Positions 1 through 8,150 of a stretch of DNA of 64,000 nucleotides are shown here, in pieces (position 1 is the first letter of the stretch; every line of letters begins with the position of its first letter). The stretch is from Legionella quinlivanii (GTDB lineage: Bacteria > Pseudomonadota > Gammaproteobacteria > Legionellales > Legionellaceae). The notes beneath the pieces are model-generated. The model ran no database searches and was not told where the DNA came from. It saw nothing but the letters and a program-made list of their open reading frames with translations. The stretch covers positions 40,036 to 104,035 of the forward strand of contig NZ_UGOX01000002.1 of the NCBI RefSeq assembly GCF_900461555.1, given 5' to 3'. Position numbers and translations under genes: made by a program.

Positions 1-35
1 AAAGAGACTTCAATTATATTCAGTCTGTTGTTTTG

Positions 36-338
36 ATGAACCAAGTCAGCAGTGACCAGGATAGAGAGCATTTAATATCTGATAACACATTCAGCGTTGA
101 GTACCACTTAAAAAATGGATTAGAGTGTTTGACTGAACACTTAAACAATGCTGGAAGCATGGATAGTAGAGAGGTAAAAAACATTCTTGAAAATTTTAAC
201 TGTGCATATCAAGACATATGTCTCGCAAATGAGTTAATTAGAGAGTACTTCCTAGCAATAAAAACTCATCGATTGCAACAAAAGAATAAAGACAATGAAC
301 CTAGAGAGCAAGCCCGAGTACATCTTGAAAATCAATAG
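36..338 (+). CDS. hypothetical protein, 100 aa
   Basis: A small, charged, mostly helical soluble protein that I do not recognise. It has no signal peptide or membrane segment. The frame could start at a TTG at 33, but the ATG at 36 follows directly and is the more likely start. No strong ribosome binding site is visible. The window begins just upstream, so any operon partner is out of sight. The C-terminal part is rich in Lys, Glu and Gln, which suggests a solvent-exposed helix. No function is proposed. Confidence 0.5.
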   Translation: MNQVSSDQDREHLISDNTFSVEYHLKNGLECLTEHLNNAGSMDSREVKNILENFNCAYQDICLANELIREYFLAIKTHRLQQKNKDNEPREQARVHLENQ

Positions 339-590
339 ATTAAACTGGCTAGTTCCTTCTTACAGCCTCAGAACCTATTACACTATGGCAAAAACATTAT
401 AGGAATTAAGGGATCCCAATGCATATAGCACCAGATTGACATGAAGAAAGTCATGCTCAATTAACAAGCCCAGCACTTCTGATTGATCGTAAACTAGATT
501 TATTTGGTGATATGAGGAAGCCGGCTCATTTTGGTATATTGAGCAAATTTCACAGAAAAACTGTATAGTAAAAATGGAACAGGAAATAAA
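339..590. other. intergenic stretch with a short open fragment
   Basis: About 250 bp without an intact gene. A plus-strand frame stays open for roughly 45 codons up to a TAG at about 570, and its translation (containing LLIDRKLDLFGD) reads like protein. It lacks a start codon and has a stop just before it. It may be the tail of a decayed gene. The family is unknown to me. Confidence 0.25.
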
Positions 591-872
591 ATGATTGAAC
601 AGCTAAAAAAAAGAATATTAACATATTATCTACTCTCAAATATTGAACAAGAGGTGTGGATCTATCAGGACAGGATCAATTTTGTGAAAAAACTTCTTAA
701 TAGGGTTATTTTTTCCACTGGAGTGTTGGGAGTACTATTCCTGGTTTTGTTTATGCTTGATTATAAATTTGCATCTAAAATAGTGTTTCCTTTTTTCATG
801 GCTTCTTTAATTCCTTATTATTTCTATGCAGTTAGTTGCCATTTATTAAGAAAAGAAAAAAATAATACATAA
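591..872 (+). CDS. small membrane protein, two TM segments
   Basis: A 93-aa protein whose C-terminal half has two hydrophobic stretches (about residues 40-58 and 63-83, containing GVLGVLFLVLF and FPFFMASLIPYY). They follow a charged, helical N-terminal half and precede a basic tail. This is the layout of a small inner-membrane protein. An AGGAA ribosome binding site lies six bases before the ATG. Family not recognised, and there is no clear operon partner. Confidence 0.5.
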   Translation: MIEQLKKRILTYYLLSNIEQEVWIYQDRINFVKKLLNRVIFSTGVLGVLFLVLFMLDYKFASKIVFPFFMASLIPYYFYAVSCHLLRKEKNNT

Positions 873-1201
873 ACTCAAACGAACGCCCTAACAACCAAAA
901 TAATACTAAGTTGCATAAATTCAAACACTGACGTGATTGTTGAATCGCCCCTGATAAACTCTTGCTACGTCTGATTAACCGTATAATTAGACCCAATTTA
1001 TTTATGGAAAAATTTACAAACTGAATTTGACCTGACAGACACTTCTGAAAAACCGACAACTATCAGATCAAAGTTTGAACTATAACGCCTTGTTACTACA
1101 ACTAATATCGCCGCCTTGAGACGCTTGTTCAAGTTGACCTTTCTTAAAGGAAAATGGTTGAAAGCGAAAAACTTAATACCATCCAGGATGGCCGAGCTAC
1201 T
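873..1201. other. gene-free stretch
   Basis: About 330 bp between two convergent genes. The open frames here have no start signal, no ribosome binding site and no protein-like composition. I see nothing convincing in it. Confidence 0.4.
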
Positions 1202-1822
1202 TTAAGTACACTCAAAAAATAGTTTCTCTAGATTAATTTCCTCTTCAAGAGAACTGGTTGGTTCTACTGCTGGAGGAAATAAATCATTTAACAGCAAGGA
1301 AGCTCTTTTCATTTTGTCTTTACCATTAGAAACGCTATTAAACGCATCCGGATTATGTCCACCATTACTAGTTATAACTTGATTAATTTGCTCAAAAGTT
1401 AAGAAAGTATAGTAAAATTGATCTCTACCACAAATTTTTTGTAACTCTCTCGTTAATTTTGACTGATTGACTATAGGAACTTCTTCAAGACACTGATTGC
1501 TCGAATAATATAGCTGTTTGGTACCCTCATGAAATACATAAGCATCCTCTCCATTTGTCATTTCTAATGTCATTTGAAAAAGCTCTCTAGCATCTAAACA
1601 AAAATGCCTCCGATGTACAAAAAAAATCTTACGCCCTAACTCTGAAAGAGATTGCTTGCCTTCATACGGGGTAAAATAATACAAATCAGCATCCCGGTCA
1701 TAACCATATGCAATATATTGTTGTTTTTCGCTACGCTCAAGCAACTCTTTACTTGGTGCTAGTGATTCTGGGTAAATTAGTTGCTTTTCATTTACATTGT
1801 CATCCTGCTGCCCATCATTCAT
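1202..1822 (-). CDS. hypothetical protein, possible Dot/Icm substrate
   Basis: A soluble protein of about 206 aa with no recognised domain, rich in Tyr, Phe and Glu. Two ATGs compete at the start. The one at 1822 has AGGGAG at a better distance than the one at 1828. The last 20 residues are acidic (SSLEEEINLEKLFFECT), resembling the glutamate-rich E-block found near the C-terminus of many Legionella Dot/Icm effectors. That resemblance is all the evidence there is for secretion. The gene stands alone, flanked by decayed DNA. Confidence 0.55.
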   Translation of the reverse strand: MNDGQQDDNVNEKQLIYPESLAPSKELLERSEKQQYIAYGYDRDADLYYFTPYEGKQSLSELGRKIFFVHRRHFCLDARELFQMTLEMTNGEDAYVFHEGTKQLYYSSNQCLEEVPIVNQSKLTRELQKICGRDQFYYTFLTFEQINQVITSNGGHNPDAFNSVSNGKDKMKRASLLLNDLFPPAVEPTSSLEEEINLEKLFFECT

Positions 1823-1828
1823 AAACAT

Positions 1829-2480
1829 CTCCCTGTTTATTAAGAATTTTTAGATTACAAATCCGAATAATCTATATTAATCATATCACTCATAGCTGAC
1901 GTAGCAATTGAAATATTTGAGCTAGCCTTCGTCTAGGATTAGAATTGTGGCATTTTTTAAAATGGTTAGGGAATGGTAATGGGCTGGTGCTTGCTCTCCT
2001 TTTAAAACGTTGTCTTCTTCATCTGCCGAGTGTGCCACAAGCGTGCAATAGCAATAATATCCTTTTGCCAACCATCATTAAAATCCGCCTAACTGGAAAT
2101 TACACTAAGCCTGATTATCACAGTAATCAGACTTAACAGAGAATATACAGCCCAGGGTAATTTTAGGCCCCACCCTTCTTCCAGCTTATAAAAGCTATCT
2201 ATTTATCGTCGTCAATAGTTTTTTGGATTTCCACGATATTAAAAAAAGCATTTTTAATCGTTTCACCCAATTCATTTGAATTAGCTCAGGTTTTTATAGC
2301 TTTCATTTTGATGATATATTTTCAAACATTTGCCAATGCTCATCAACAATTAGAAATTTTTGTTTTGTATCATCCATCGTTATTCCTTTTCCAATGCTTA
2401 TATTTAACAATTAACCAGACCTAAGAAAAATTCAGGCTAATTTAGAAGTCCGCCATCCTGCAAGAATGCTACTATCGGTG
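1829..2480. other. decayed intergenic region
   Basis: About 650 bp without an intact gene. It holds an imperfect inverted repeat (2107-2117 and 2124-2134, CTGATTA / TAATCAG arms) that could form a hairpin, plus the gene remnant listed at 2199-2377. A 63-codon plus-strand frame at 1945-2136 has no ribosome binding site and looks accidental. Confidence 0.35.
2199..2377 (-). pseudogene. remnant of a small gene
   Basis: The minus strand starts with an ATG at 2377 and reads MDDTKQKFLIVDEHWQMFEN before a stop. About 20 codons later another frame continues as NELGETIKNAFFNIVEIQK and ends at 2199. Both halves look like protein, and one indel would roughly join them, so this is probably a broken small gene. 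Family unknown. Confidence 0.3.
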
Positions 2481-2723
2481 CTAAGTCTCTTGAATAAACA
2501 AAATGGTAAAATAAGAAATAGCAGCAATACAATATCCGACAAAACAAACAAGGCTATTGCCATCCTTTAATTGAAAATAATTAACCAATGTTTTATAGAC
2601 ATATGAAAATGAATTCATATCTTGAAAAGCGGGATATATGCTGCCTATGAGCATAATTACACCACAATACAATGGTAGCATTAGCAAGAAGATACTTAAA
2701 AAATATTTTATTCTACAATTCAT
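2481..2723 (-). CDS. small membrane protein, two TM segments
   Basis: An 80-aa protein with a hydrophobic segment near the N-terminus (about residues 8-30, FLSIFLLMLPLYCGVIMLIG) and a second near the C-terminus (about 57-77). A polar loop with aromatic residues lies between them. The start follows an AAGAGA-type ribosome binding site. The topology suggests an inner-membrane hairpin protein. Family not recognised. Confidence 0.45.
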   Translation of the reverse strand: MNCRIKYFLSIFLLMLPLYCGVIMLIGSIYPAFQDMNSFSYVYKTLVNYFQLKDGNSLVCFVGYCIAAISYFTILFIQET

Positions 2724-2815
2724 ATTATCTCTTATATTTTTAAAGGCCAGAGACTAATTTCTTCATTATTTAATCAAGAATATGTAATCCATGCTTTTCA
2801 CTACTGAAAGAAGTT

Positions 2816-2932
2816 TTAAAGCCATTCCACTGGTTTTTTTTGCACCTGCTTCTCATTTTTGAACATTTCATTTTGTTGTTCTACAAGGCTCTTGTTTACA
2901 TTTTTAAAAATCCATACAACATTATCTGACAT
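2816..2932 (-). CDS. short ORF, 38 aa
   Basis: A very short frame on the minus strand with a good GAGG ribosome binding site six bases before its ATG. The product starts MSDNVVWIFKNVNKSL and is charged and helical, with many Gln and Lys residues. It could be a real small protein or the remnant of a longer one. Position and ribosome binding site are the only support. Confidence 0.3.
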   Translation of the reverse strand: MSDNVVWIFKNVNKSLVEQQNEMFKNEKQVQKKPVEWL

Positions 2933-2982
2933 AACTAACCTCAAAAAAATTATATTAGATAGACACATTCCCTTTGTACTGA

Positions 2983-3201
2983 CTAGTGTGTTAATACTTT
3001 TTCTAAATCATAATTTTCCCAATTTAATCGGTATCCTCTGTGCGCAAGCCATTTGTCCACATAACCCATAGTTATCTCACCAGCCTCAACACCATCAAGC
3101 ATTGCCCTTAAAGAATAGAATAATTTTTGTTCTATTTGAATTTCCCATTTCTTAACCGATATTCTTTCCATTAATACCTTTGATTTAATTCCAGAATGCA
3201 T
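2983..3201 (-). CDS. hypothetical protein, 72 aa
   Basis: A short soluble protein. From about residue 11 on it reads MERISVKKWEIQIEQKLF and has the look of a helical DNA-binding or antitoxin-like protein, but no known motif can be named. The first ATG has GGAG ten bases upstream; an internal Met is possible. It lies just downstream, on the same strand, of the toxin-antitoxin pair at 3259-3880. A 57-bp gap argues against tight coupling. Confidence 0.4.
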   Translation of the reverse strand: MHSGIKSKVLMERISVKKWEIQIEQKLFYSLRAMLDGVEAGEITMGYVDKWLAHRGYRLNWENYDLEKVLTH

Positions 3202-3258
3202 AAGCCAAGTGCTCCAACTTATAACTCCTGAAAAATTTAAAAACCCGCCCTGTGAAAA

Positions 3259-3549
3259 TTAAACCTGTAATTGTAGTTTTAAATGCATGTTGAGTGCATC
3301 CGCAATCTTAACCAAGGTTTCCAAAGAGGGAATAAATGAACTATTGCCGCTTTCCAGACGAGAAATGACCGATTGTTTAGTTCCAATTTTATTAGCCAAT
3401 TCGGATTGGGTCATATGGCGTTTTTTACGGGCATTTACAATCATTGCAGCTATATTATTAATAATTTGCTCACGCTCATAGTGTTTGGCAAATTCTTCAT
3501 CCTGTTTAATTTTGTCGTCAATAAATTCATTTAAGGTAAGTGCTTTCAT
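3259..3549 (-). CDS. higA: HigA-like antitoxin, XRE-type HTH
   Basis: Antitoxin of a type II pair; it should bind the toxin encoded just upstream and repress their shared promoter. A Cro/C1-type helix-turn-helix occupies about residues 38-90, with MTQSELANKIGTKQSVISRL as its core. The N-terminal 30 residues are charged and may be the toxin-binding part. The start overlaps the 3' end of the toxin gene by 23 bp. The toxin-first order is typical of HigBA systems. Family assignment is by motif, not alignment. Confidence 0.8.
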   Translation of the reverse strand: MKALTLNEFIDDKIKQDEEFAKHYEREQIINNIAAMIVNARKKRHMTQSELANKIGTKQSVISRLESGNSSFIPSLETLVKIADALNMHLKLQLQV

Positions 3550-3880
3550 TATCGTATACCTCCATCATTCGTTTTTCAGCCAGTTCAATGTCTTGCTTGG
3601 GTGCTTTCTGCGATTGTTTTTTGTAAGCATGCAAAAGAACAATGATTTCTTTTTGAATACACACGTAAAAAAAACGGTAACCACTGCGGGATGTTTTAAT
3701 TTTAATTTCCCAAAGCGAGCCTTTTATCTGCCTGAATTGCACTCTTGGACTATCAAAGCCCAGCTCTTCAACACTTTTTAAACAGCCGGCAAGTCGTGCG
3801 ATTTCGTCAGACGGCAAATCATTTATAAATTCCGCCACGGGATTCTTGCCCGATTGTTTTTGGTAAAATTTTATTATCAT
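3527..3880 (-). CDS. higB: HigB/RelE-like toxin (Gp49 family)
   Basis: A 117-aa protein of the RelE/HigB fold, ribosome-dependent mRNA interferases that cut mRNA during translation. The pattern of phage-derived Gp49-like HigB toxins is visible: a FINDLP segment near the N-terminus, LWEIKIKTSRSGYRFFYV in the middle and LLHAYKKQSQKAPKQDIELA at the end. The last is the usual basic, catalytic region. It is translated together with the overlapping antitoxin. The pair probably stabilises the element in its host. Confidence 0.82.
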   Translation of the reverse strand: MIIKFYQKQSGKNPVAEFINDLPSDEIARLAGCLKSVEELGFDSPRVQFRQIKGSLWEIKIKTSRSGYRFFYVCIQKEIIVLLHAYKKQSQKAPKQDIELAEKRMMEVYDNESTYLK

Positions 3881-3919
3881 AATATTTTATAGCATAAATG
3901 TGATATTATGGAAAGCCTT

Positions 3920-4738
3920 TTAACTAAAATGAGTCATGGTATTTAGTTTCTGAATCAACGTTTCAGCGTTATTCAAAGAGGCAAGATATACGCGCAGCTC
4001 ATTAAGGGGTCTGTGATTTTTTAATAATGGCGTTGCCCATAAAAACAAGATATCGCTATCAGATAATATTTTTTGCACCACATCTGGCTTTTCTTCTAGT
4101 AAAATCTCAATTGCACAAGCCACCAACCATTTAGAGGTGGATAATTCACCTTTTGCGATTTCTTCAATAGTTTTGGGAGCAATACTTTTATCTTTGTTAA
4201 AAAGAGCCCTGGCTTTTTGGTGCAGTTTTTCTGATTTATTGTGTATGGATAGTAGCTCAGCAAATACGGCTTGAATTTTAAATGACACGTCTGCCTTTAC
4301 ATTCTCGGACAGCCCCAGCTGATTAAGAATGGCCAGTGCATGCTGCTTTTTGTCATCAGGGAGGCTTGCTGTATTTATTTTAAGTTGCCCAATAGCTGCA
4401 CTGATCATAGCATCATAAACATTCAAGTTAATATGTTCTTCAAGGCAAAGCTTACCCAACTCGTCAATAGCGTCAATAAAGCTGCCCGGCAACCTGATTC
4501 TAAAATCTTTTTGTTCAGACAGTGCCTTTGTAGAGAAGTAATGCTCAATCGCCTCCAGATTATTCATGTAATGTTTTAACTCAATGGCTTCCTCCTGGCT
4601 TAATTTATCCCAGCTGTCAAATTCATTGCAGTGATTTGCTTGAAATGAACCATAGGTTGTCTTTTTATCAGCTGATTGCACATGAACTCTAGGCGGTTTG
4701 TTCATGTTTGCCTTCACGGCAAACGATAATTTTTTCAT
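3920..4738 (-). CDS. hypothetical protein, 272 aa
   Basis: A soluble, mainly helical protein with no membrane segment. The first 40 residues are basic and low in complexity; the remainder is helical with many Leu, Ala and Glu. AGGAGG lies eight bases before the ATG, a strong start. I cannot name a domain. It sits between the toxin-antitoxin pair and the 4782-5105 gene on the same strand, with a 43-bp gap to the latter, so it may be read from the palindromic promoter at 5106-5293. Confidence 0.55.
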   Translation of the reverse strand: MKKLSFAVKANMNKPPRVHVQSADKKTTYGSFQANHCNEFDSWDKLSQEEAIELKHYMNNLEAIEHYFSTKALSEQKDFRIRLPGSFIDAIDELGKLCLEEHINLNVYDAMISAAIGQLKINTASLPDDKKQHALAILNQLGLSENVKADVSFKIQAVFAELLSIHNKSEKLHQKARALFNKDKSIAPKTIEEIAKGELSTSKWLVACAIEILLEEKPDVVQKILSDSDILFLWATPLLKNHRPLNELRVYLASLNNAETLIQKLNTMTHFS

Positions 4739-4781
4739 GAGGCGGCCTCCTGTTAATACATCCCCTTAAAGGGGGATGATA

Positions 4782-5105
4782 TCAGTATTTATAATTCGGT
4801 ATTTTTTCAATTCTATTATCTATGAATTCAACGAGTTGATCGCAATAAACCCCCTTCATCGGCATATAGGGAATTTGTGGCCATATGATCATGTCTTGAA
4901 AATCTTTATTCAAATAAAAAGAAATATTGTATAAGTCTCGGGCTTCATCCAGTTCTATACACACAAAACCATCTAAGTAACGCGCGTGAACTCTCATTGC
5001 GAGAGCGTTATCTGAAAGCTCATACCATTTAGATACTCCCCACGACCAGACGATCGCTTTGTTGGTATGGAGCAGTTGTTGTTGAATATGTTCTGGAATA
5101 GTCAT
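4782..5105 (-). CDS. hypothetical protein, 107 aa
   Basis: A soluble protein rich in aromatic residues (WSWGVSKWYELSD near residue 20; MIIWPQIPYMPMKG near residue 75). No known domain is recognised. Its leader is nearly identical to that of the divergent DUF932-like gene: the last 22 bases before each start region are inverted copies of each other. The two genes are therefore probably controlled together. A good promoter for this gene (TTGATA, 16 bp, TATACT) can be read on the minus strand. Confidence 0.55.
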   Translation of the reverse strand: MTIPEHIQQQLLHTNKAIVWSWGVSKWYELSDNALAMRVHARYLDGFVCIELDEARDLYNISFYLNKDFQDMIIWPQIPYMPMKGVYCDQLVEFIDNRIEKIPNYKY

Positions 5106-5293
5106 TGTGTTCTCCTATGTTTTTACTATTGGTCATGAAGACAAGAACAGTATAACAAACCCCAAAACATTATCAACTTATTTGATAAGATTTGTTTGTC
5201 AATTAAGTTGATAATATATGTTGACATTCATTGGTGTTCTTGCGATACTGTATCTGTTCCTTGAGAACAATAGTAAAAACATAGGAGAACAAC
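5106..5293. promoter_or_regulatory. palindromic divergent promoter region
   Basis: The region between two divergent genes is a nested palindrome. The outer arms (5109-5130 and 5269-5290) are perfect 22-bp inverted copies that include both ribosome binding sites. The inner arms (5169-5180 and 5204-5215, ATTATCAACTTA type) are perfect over 12 bp. An ACAGTAT/ATACTGT pair lies at 5147-5153 and 5245-5251. Leftward promoter: TTGATA, 16 bp, TATACT. Rightward: TTGACA at 5221 and TACTGT at 5246, with a long 19-bp spacer. The inner arms could be a repressor site. Confidence 0.7.
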
Positions 5294-6097
5294 ATGTTAC
5301 CCGTATTATCAAAAGAAAAATTATTCAACTTAGCGCCATCCATCTTCACACAAGCAAAATCTCATCAAACGAGTACTAAGTATTCGCCCATCTCAACCGA
5401 GCAAGTCATTGACAAACTCATGTCAGAAGGGTTTTTCCCCACTTGGGCAACTCAGACCAAAAGCCAGAACCAAGAATCAAAAGTATTTGCAAAGCACATG
5501 CTTCGTTTTCAACGCCATGATGTCATGCAAAATAATCAGGGACTTTACCCAGAACTGGTTCTCATTAATTCTCATGACGGTTTGTCATCCTATCGCTTAA
5601 TCGCTGGTCTTTTCAGGGTTGTCTGTGGTAATGGACTGATTGCAGGGCAATCGTATGACGAAATCAGAATTAAACATCAGGGCAATGTGATTGAAAATGT
5701 CATTGAAGGCACCTATAAGGTGATAGAAACGGCGAATAACATGCTTGATGCATCGGATGATATGGCTTCAATTCTTCTGAACGATGAGGAAAAAATGATT
5801 TTTGCCGAAGCAGCCCATTCACTAAAATTCTCGGATAAAGAGAGAGGCATGAGCGTTAATCCTCAGAGCTTATTGCAACCAAGGCGTTATAGGGATCAAA
5901 CAGATAATGATCTATTTACCGTGTTCAATATCCTTCAAGAAAATTTAATTAAAGGCGGGATCCGTGGCCATCGTTTCAATAAATACGGTTACACCACTCG
6001 TACAAAAACCAGAGAAGTAAAAGCCATTGATCAAAATGTCAGATTAAATCGTGCCTTGTGGACTCTTACTGAAAAAATGATGGAAATAAAAAGATAG
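5294..6097 (+). CDS. DUF932 family plasmid protein
   Basis: A 267-aa soluble protein of the DUF932 family (YfjQ/YafZ-like), common on plasmids and other mobile elements. Its role is not established. Recognisable parts are the central LVLINSHDGLSSYRLIAGLF and FRVVCGNGLIAG, and the basic GIRGHRFNKYGYTTRTKTRE near the C-terminus. The start is fixed by AGGAGAA upstream. It is transcribed away from the 4782-5105 gene. The family call rests on remembered motif patterns. Confidence 0.7.
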   Translation: MLPVLSKEKLFNLAPSIFTQAKSHQTSTKYSPISTEQVIDKLMSEGFFPTWATQTKSQNQESKVFAKHMLRFQRHDVMQNNQGLYPELVLINSHDGLSSYRLIAGLFRVVCGNGLIAGQSYDEIRIKHQGNVIENVIEGTYKVIETANNMLDASDDMASILLNDEEKMIFAEAAHSLKFSDKERGMSVNPQSLLQPRRYRDQTDNDLFTVFNILQENLIKGGIRGHRFNKYGYTTRTKTREVKAIDQNVRLNRALWTLTEKMMEIKR

Positions 6098-6173
6098 TTT
6101 CTCATTGGTGAGCAAAGGTTCTCCTTTGTTCACCTCATAAGATCGAAAACAAGCATCAAATTAAGGACATTTT

Positions 6174-6437
6174 ATGAAAATAAGATTATATCATGGTCGC
6201 AATAATCCAGAACAAGAAATGGATGATTGGGGGTTTGAGAGTGTAACACTTGATGGCGTTGAGGGGATAATATGGACTTATGGAGTGCCAAGAGTTTTTT
6301 TTGTTAATGAAAATGCCTTACAGATAGCCAAGGATTTGACGGGTTGGGATGCATTGGGAGATGGTTTAGAAATGCATGTTTTTGAAGATTTAATTAAAAC
6401 GAATGATGGGTATTTTGGGGATTGGGAGTTAAGCTAA
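6174..6437 (+). CDS. hypothetical protein, 87 aa
   Basis: A small acidic protein with many Trp and Asp residues (MDDWGFESVTLDGVEGIIW). AAGGA lies seven bases before the ATG, and the gene follows the DUF932-like gene by 76 bp on the same strand, so the two are probably co-transcribed. No domain recognised. Acidic composition and small size would fit a DNA-mimic or inhibitor protein, but nothing shows it. Confidence 0.5.
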   Translation: MKIRLYHGRNNPEQEMDDWGFESVTLDGVEGIIWTYGVPRVFFVNENALQIAKDLTGWDALGDGLEMHVFEDLIKTNDGYFGDWELS

Positions 6438-6575
6438 TGTAACCACACTAATATTGCTGCAATGAAAAGCTTACTTAGAGTGGGCTTTCCTCAGTTCACT
6501 TCCACCTTTTATTTTCTTTTTTTCTTCAATAATTATCAAAATTGATTGGATAACTACTTCCAATAATCAAACGAA

Positions 6576-7049
6576 TTATGGATTACTTACATGGGTATTA
6601 GTGAGTCCAGAATAATAGCTCAAGTGCTGATGAAAAGAGTGACTATTATTAAATCCGAAAGGGCTTCCCCCTGCATCATATGCCCCGAGCATAGGCAATC
6701 CGCTAACAGGGTTTACTCTAAAGGTTTCGAGTAAGCTGGAATTGATCAATTGATGAGTAGAAATAGTCGTATGAACTTCCTGACTTATTCCGTGGTGTTT
6801 GCTCATAAAAGGCAGAACATGACGTTTAAAATATTCATTCTCAATATAGTTAAAGTGCTTATCTTTCGATGCAATGGCTTTTTGGTATTCAAGGTAGCCT
6901 CTCGGTGGCTCTAATACAAAATCTTTAATGCGAACCATTAACTGTATTATTTTTTTGATAGCGTTAATCACTTCAAGATCCTTTTGAAAAAATAGTTTAT
7001 TATCGAATCGACTGAATTTAACTAAAAATATCCCTTCACAGACGCGCAA
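6576..7049 (-). CDS. hypothetical protein, start uncertain
   Basis: A frame of up to 157 codons. The only start that uses all of it is a TTG at 7049; the first ATG is at about residue 38. The product is soluble with a basic middle (VLEPPRGYLEYQKAIASKDK) and a C-terminal end rich in Gly, Ser and His. I do not recognise it. It points towards the DUF932 operon, so it is not part of it. It could be a gene with a lost start. Confidence 0.4.
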   Translation of the reverse strand: MRVCEGIFLVKFSRFDNKLFFQKDLEVINAIKKIIQLMVRIKDFVLEPPRGYLEYQKAIASKDKHFNYIENEYFKRHVLPFMSKHHGISQEVHTTISTHQLINSSLLETFRVNPVSGLPMLGAYDAGGSPFGFNNSHSFHQHLSYYSGLTNTHVSNP

Positions 7050-7377
7050 AGGAATGCGCTATTTTTTATTTTGTTTCATCCGGTGTAGCTATACTTGTAG
7101 TAGCCTTCCATAAGCATTGTGCCGAGTTGTATTTCCCGAATCTACACACACCACGCAATGATAATTGCTTTTTTCATCTCTGCGTAACCATTTGATTGTA
7201 TTAGAGTAAAAGGTTATATAAATCCAATAGCCTTGCTTTTACATGAAACAATCACTGCTCTACTGTTTACAATAGTAAACAATAATCCTTGGCAAATCAA
7301 GGGTTCATCTTCTAGTTTACAATTGTAAACGACAGGTTTACAATTGTTTACGCACAGATGTTCAATATTGGAATTTT
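7050..7377. promoter_or_regulatory. upstream region with three GTTTAC palindromes; possible oriT area
   Basis: A gene-free stretch before the relaxosome-like genes. Three related 16-bp sites occur: 7265-7280 (GTTTACAATAGTAAAC), 7315-7330 (GTTTACAATTGTAAAC, a perfect palindrome) and 7336-7351 (GTTTACAATTGTTTAC). They are probably operator sites, for example for the protein encoded at 7378. A weak hairpin with a T-run lies at 7155-7174 (GCAAT/ATTGC then TTTTTT). In F-like plasmids oriT lies beside traM-type genes, so this is also the best place to look for oriT; no nick site is recognised. Confidence 0.5.
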
Positions 7378-7827
7378 ATGAAAGGGAAAGATGTAATCTC
7401 ACTGCGCATCTCCGAGCATGAGAAAGACTATCTACAAAACATTGCTAAAAATTTTGACCTTCAGAAACGTGGTTCTGATGCGCTCTCTTATTCAAAGGCC
7501 ATCAAAATACTATTGGATTTTTGTTTGCATAATGACATCTTCCCCATGAAGCGGACAGAAAATCCACTCCAGGAAATGAGAAGGATGCTCGAACAAATTC
7601 ATGCCTCTATTCCCCACTTGATGTACCATAATCATTTTCAGAGCTTATTGCTTTCATCAAAATTTAACGATGATTCTTTAAATCAGATTAAACAGAATAC
7701 GGTCGATTATTTAAACGGTAATTTTTCTGGGTTCCAAAATATTTCCTATAAGGAAGTTAGATTCAAAATGAATGGCATTGGTTTGAAAACAGTTCCGCTC
7801 GAACAGGGAGAGTCCTTATGGAAATAA
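7378..7827 (+). CDS. putative relaxosome accessory protein, RHH-like N-terminus
   Basis: A 149-aa protein whose N-terminus (DVISLRISEHEKDYLQNIA) has the strand-helix pattern of ribbon-helix-helix DNA-binding proteins; the remainder is helical. It starts 27 bp after the third GTTTAC palindrome and overlaps the next gene by 10 bp. Position, size and fold suggest a relaxosome protein like TraM/MobC or an autoregulator. It runs convergent to traI. The functional call is inference. Confidence 0.5.
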   Translation: MKGKDVISLRISEHEKDYLQNIAKNFDLQKRGSDALSYSKAIKILLDFCLHNDIFPMKRTENPLQEMRRMLEQIHASIPHLMYHNHFQSLLLSSKFNDDSLNQIKQNTVDYLNGNFSGFQNISYKEVRFKMNGIGLKTVPLEQGESLWK

Positions 7828-8141
7828 CAATTGATTTGGGTGAAGACACCATTGATTCATTGAATAAAATATCTAAGATTAAGGGCAACGCCTTTTCAAC
7901 GGCTGCCGCCGAAATGGTATCCTTTGGCGCACGCATCTACCTTCAGTCCCTTGAACAATCCAAAGAGGACTCCACTACAAAGCTTTTGCTTGAAAACAGT
8001 ATTCGTTCTAATGAAATTCTGACCGAGTTACTGCATATTGTGTATGACAAAAATAAATCAAAGATAGGCGCCTTTGACGCCGATACAGCGTTAGCCCTTA
8101 TTGAGCGCATGGTTTCAAACTTTAGGAAGGGAGTCTCTTAA
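7818..8141 (+). CDS. putative relaxosome accessory protein, 107 aa
   Basis: A small helical protein (MEITIDLGEDTIDSLNKISK) translationally coupled to the preceding gene: GGGAG lies in that gene's 3' end before this ATG. The N-terminal strand followed by helices again fits a ribbon-helix-helix dimer, and a coiled-coil-like region follows. It ends 4 bp inside the convergent traI stop. I infer a role in oriT recognition or in control of the module. No family name can be given. Confidence 0.45.
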   Translation: MEITIDLGEDTIDSLNKISKIKGNAFSTAAAEMVSFGARIYLQSLEQSKEDSTTKLLLENSIRSNEILTELLHIVYDKNKSKIGAFDADTALALIERMVSNFRKGVS

Positions 8142-8150
8142 AGCTCCCTT
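8127..8150. terminator. hairpin between convergent genes
   Basis: AAGGGAG (8127-8133) and CTCCCTT (8144-8150) can pair around a 10-base loop. The hairpin covers the stop codons of the rightward gene at 7818-8141 and of leftward traI, so it could end both transcripts. No long T-run follows, so it may only be a barrier hairpin. Confidence 0.35.

Noticed and set aside
1945..2136. 63-codon plus-strand ORF
   Set aside because: No ribosome binding site, low-complexity translation and surrounded by decayed DNA; it looks accidental.
7255..7351. CRISPR array
   Set aside because: Only three 16-bp palindromic repeats with unequal spacing (50 and 21 bp from start to start) and no cas genes; operators are more likely.
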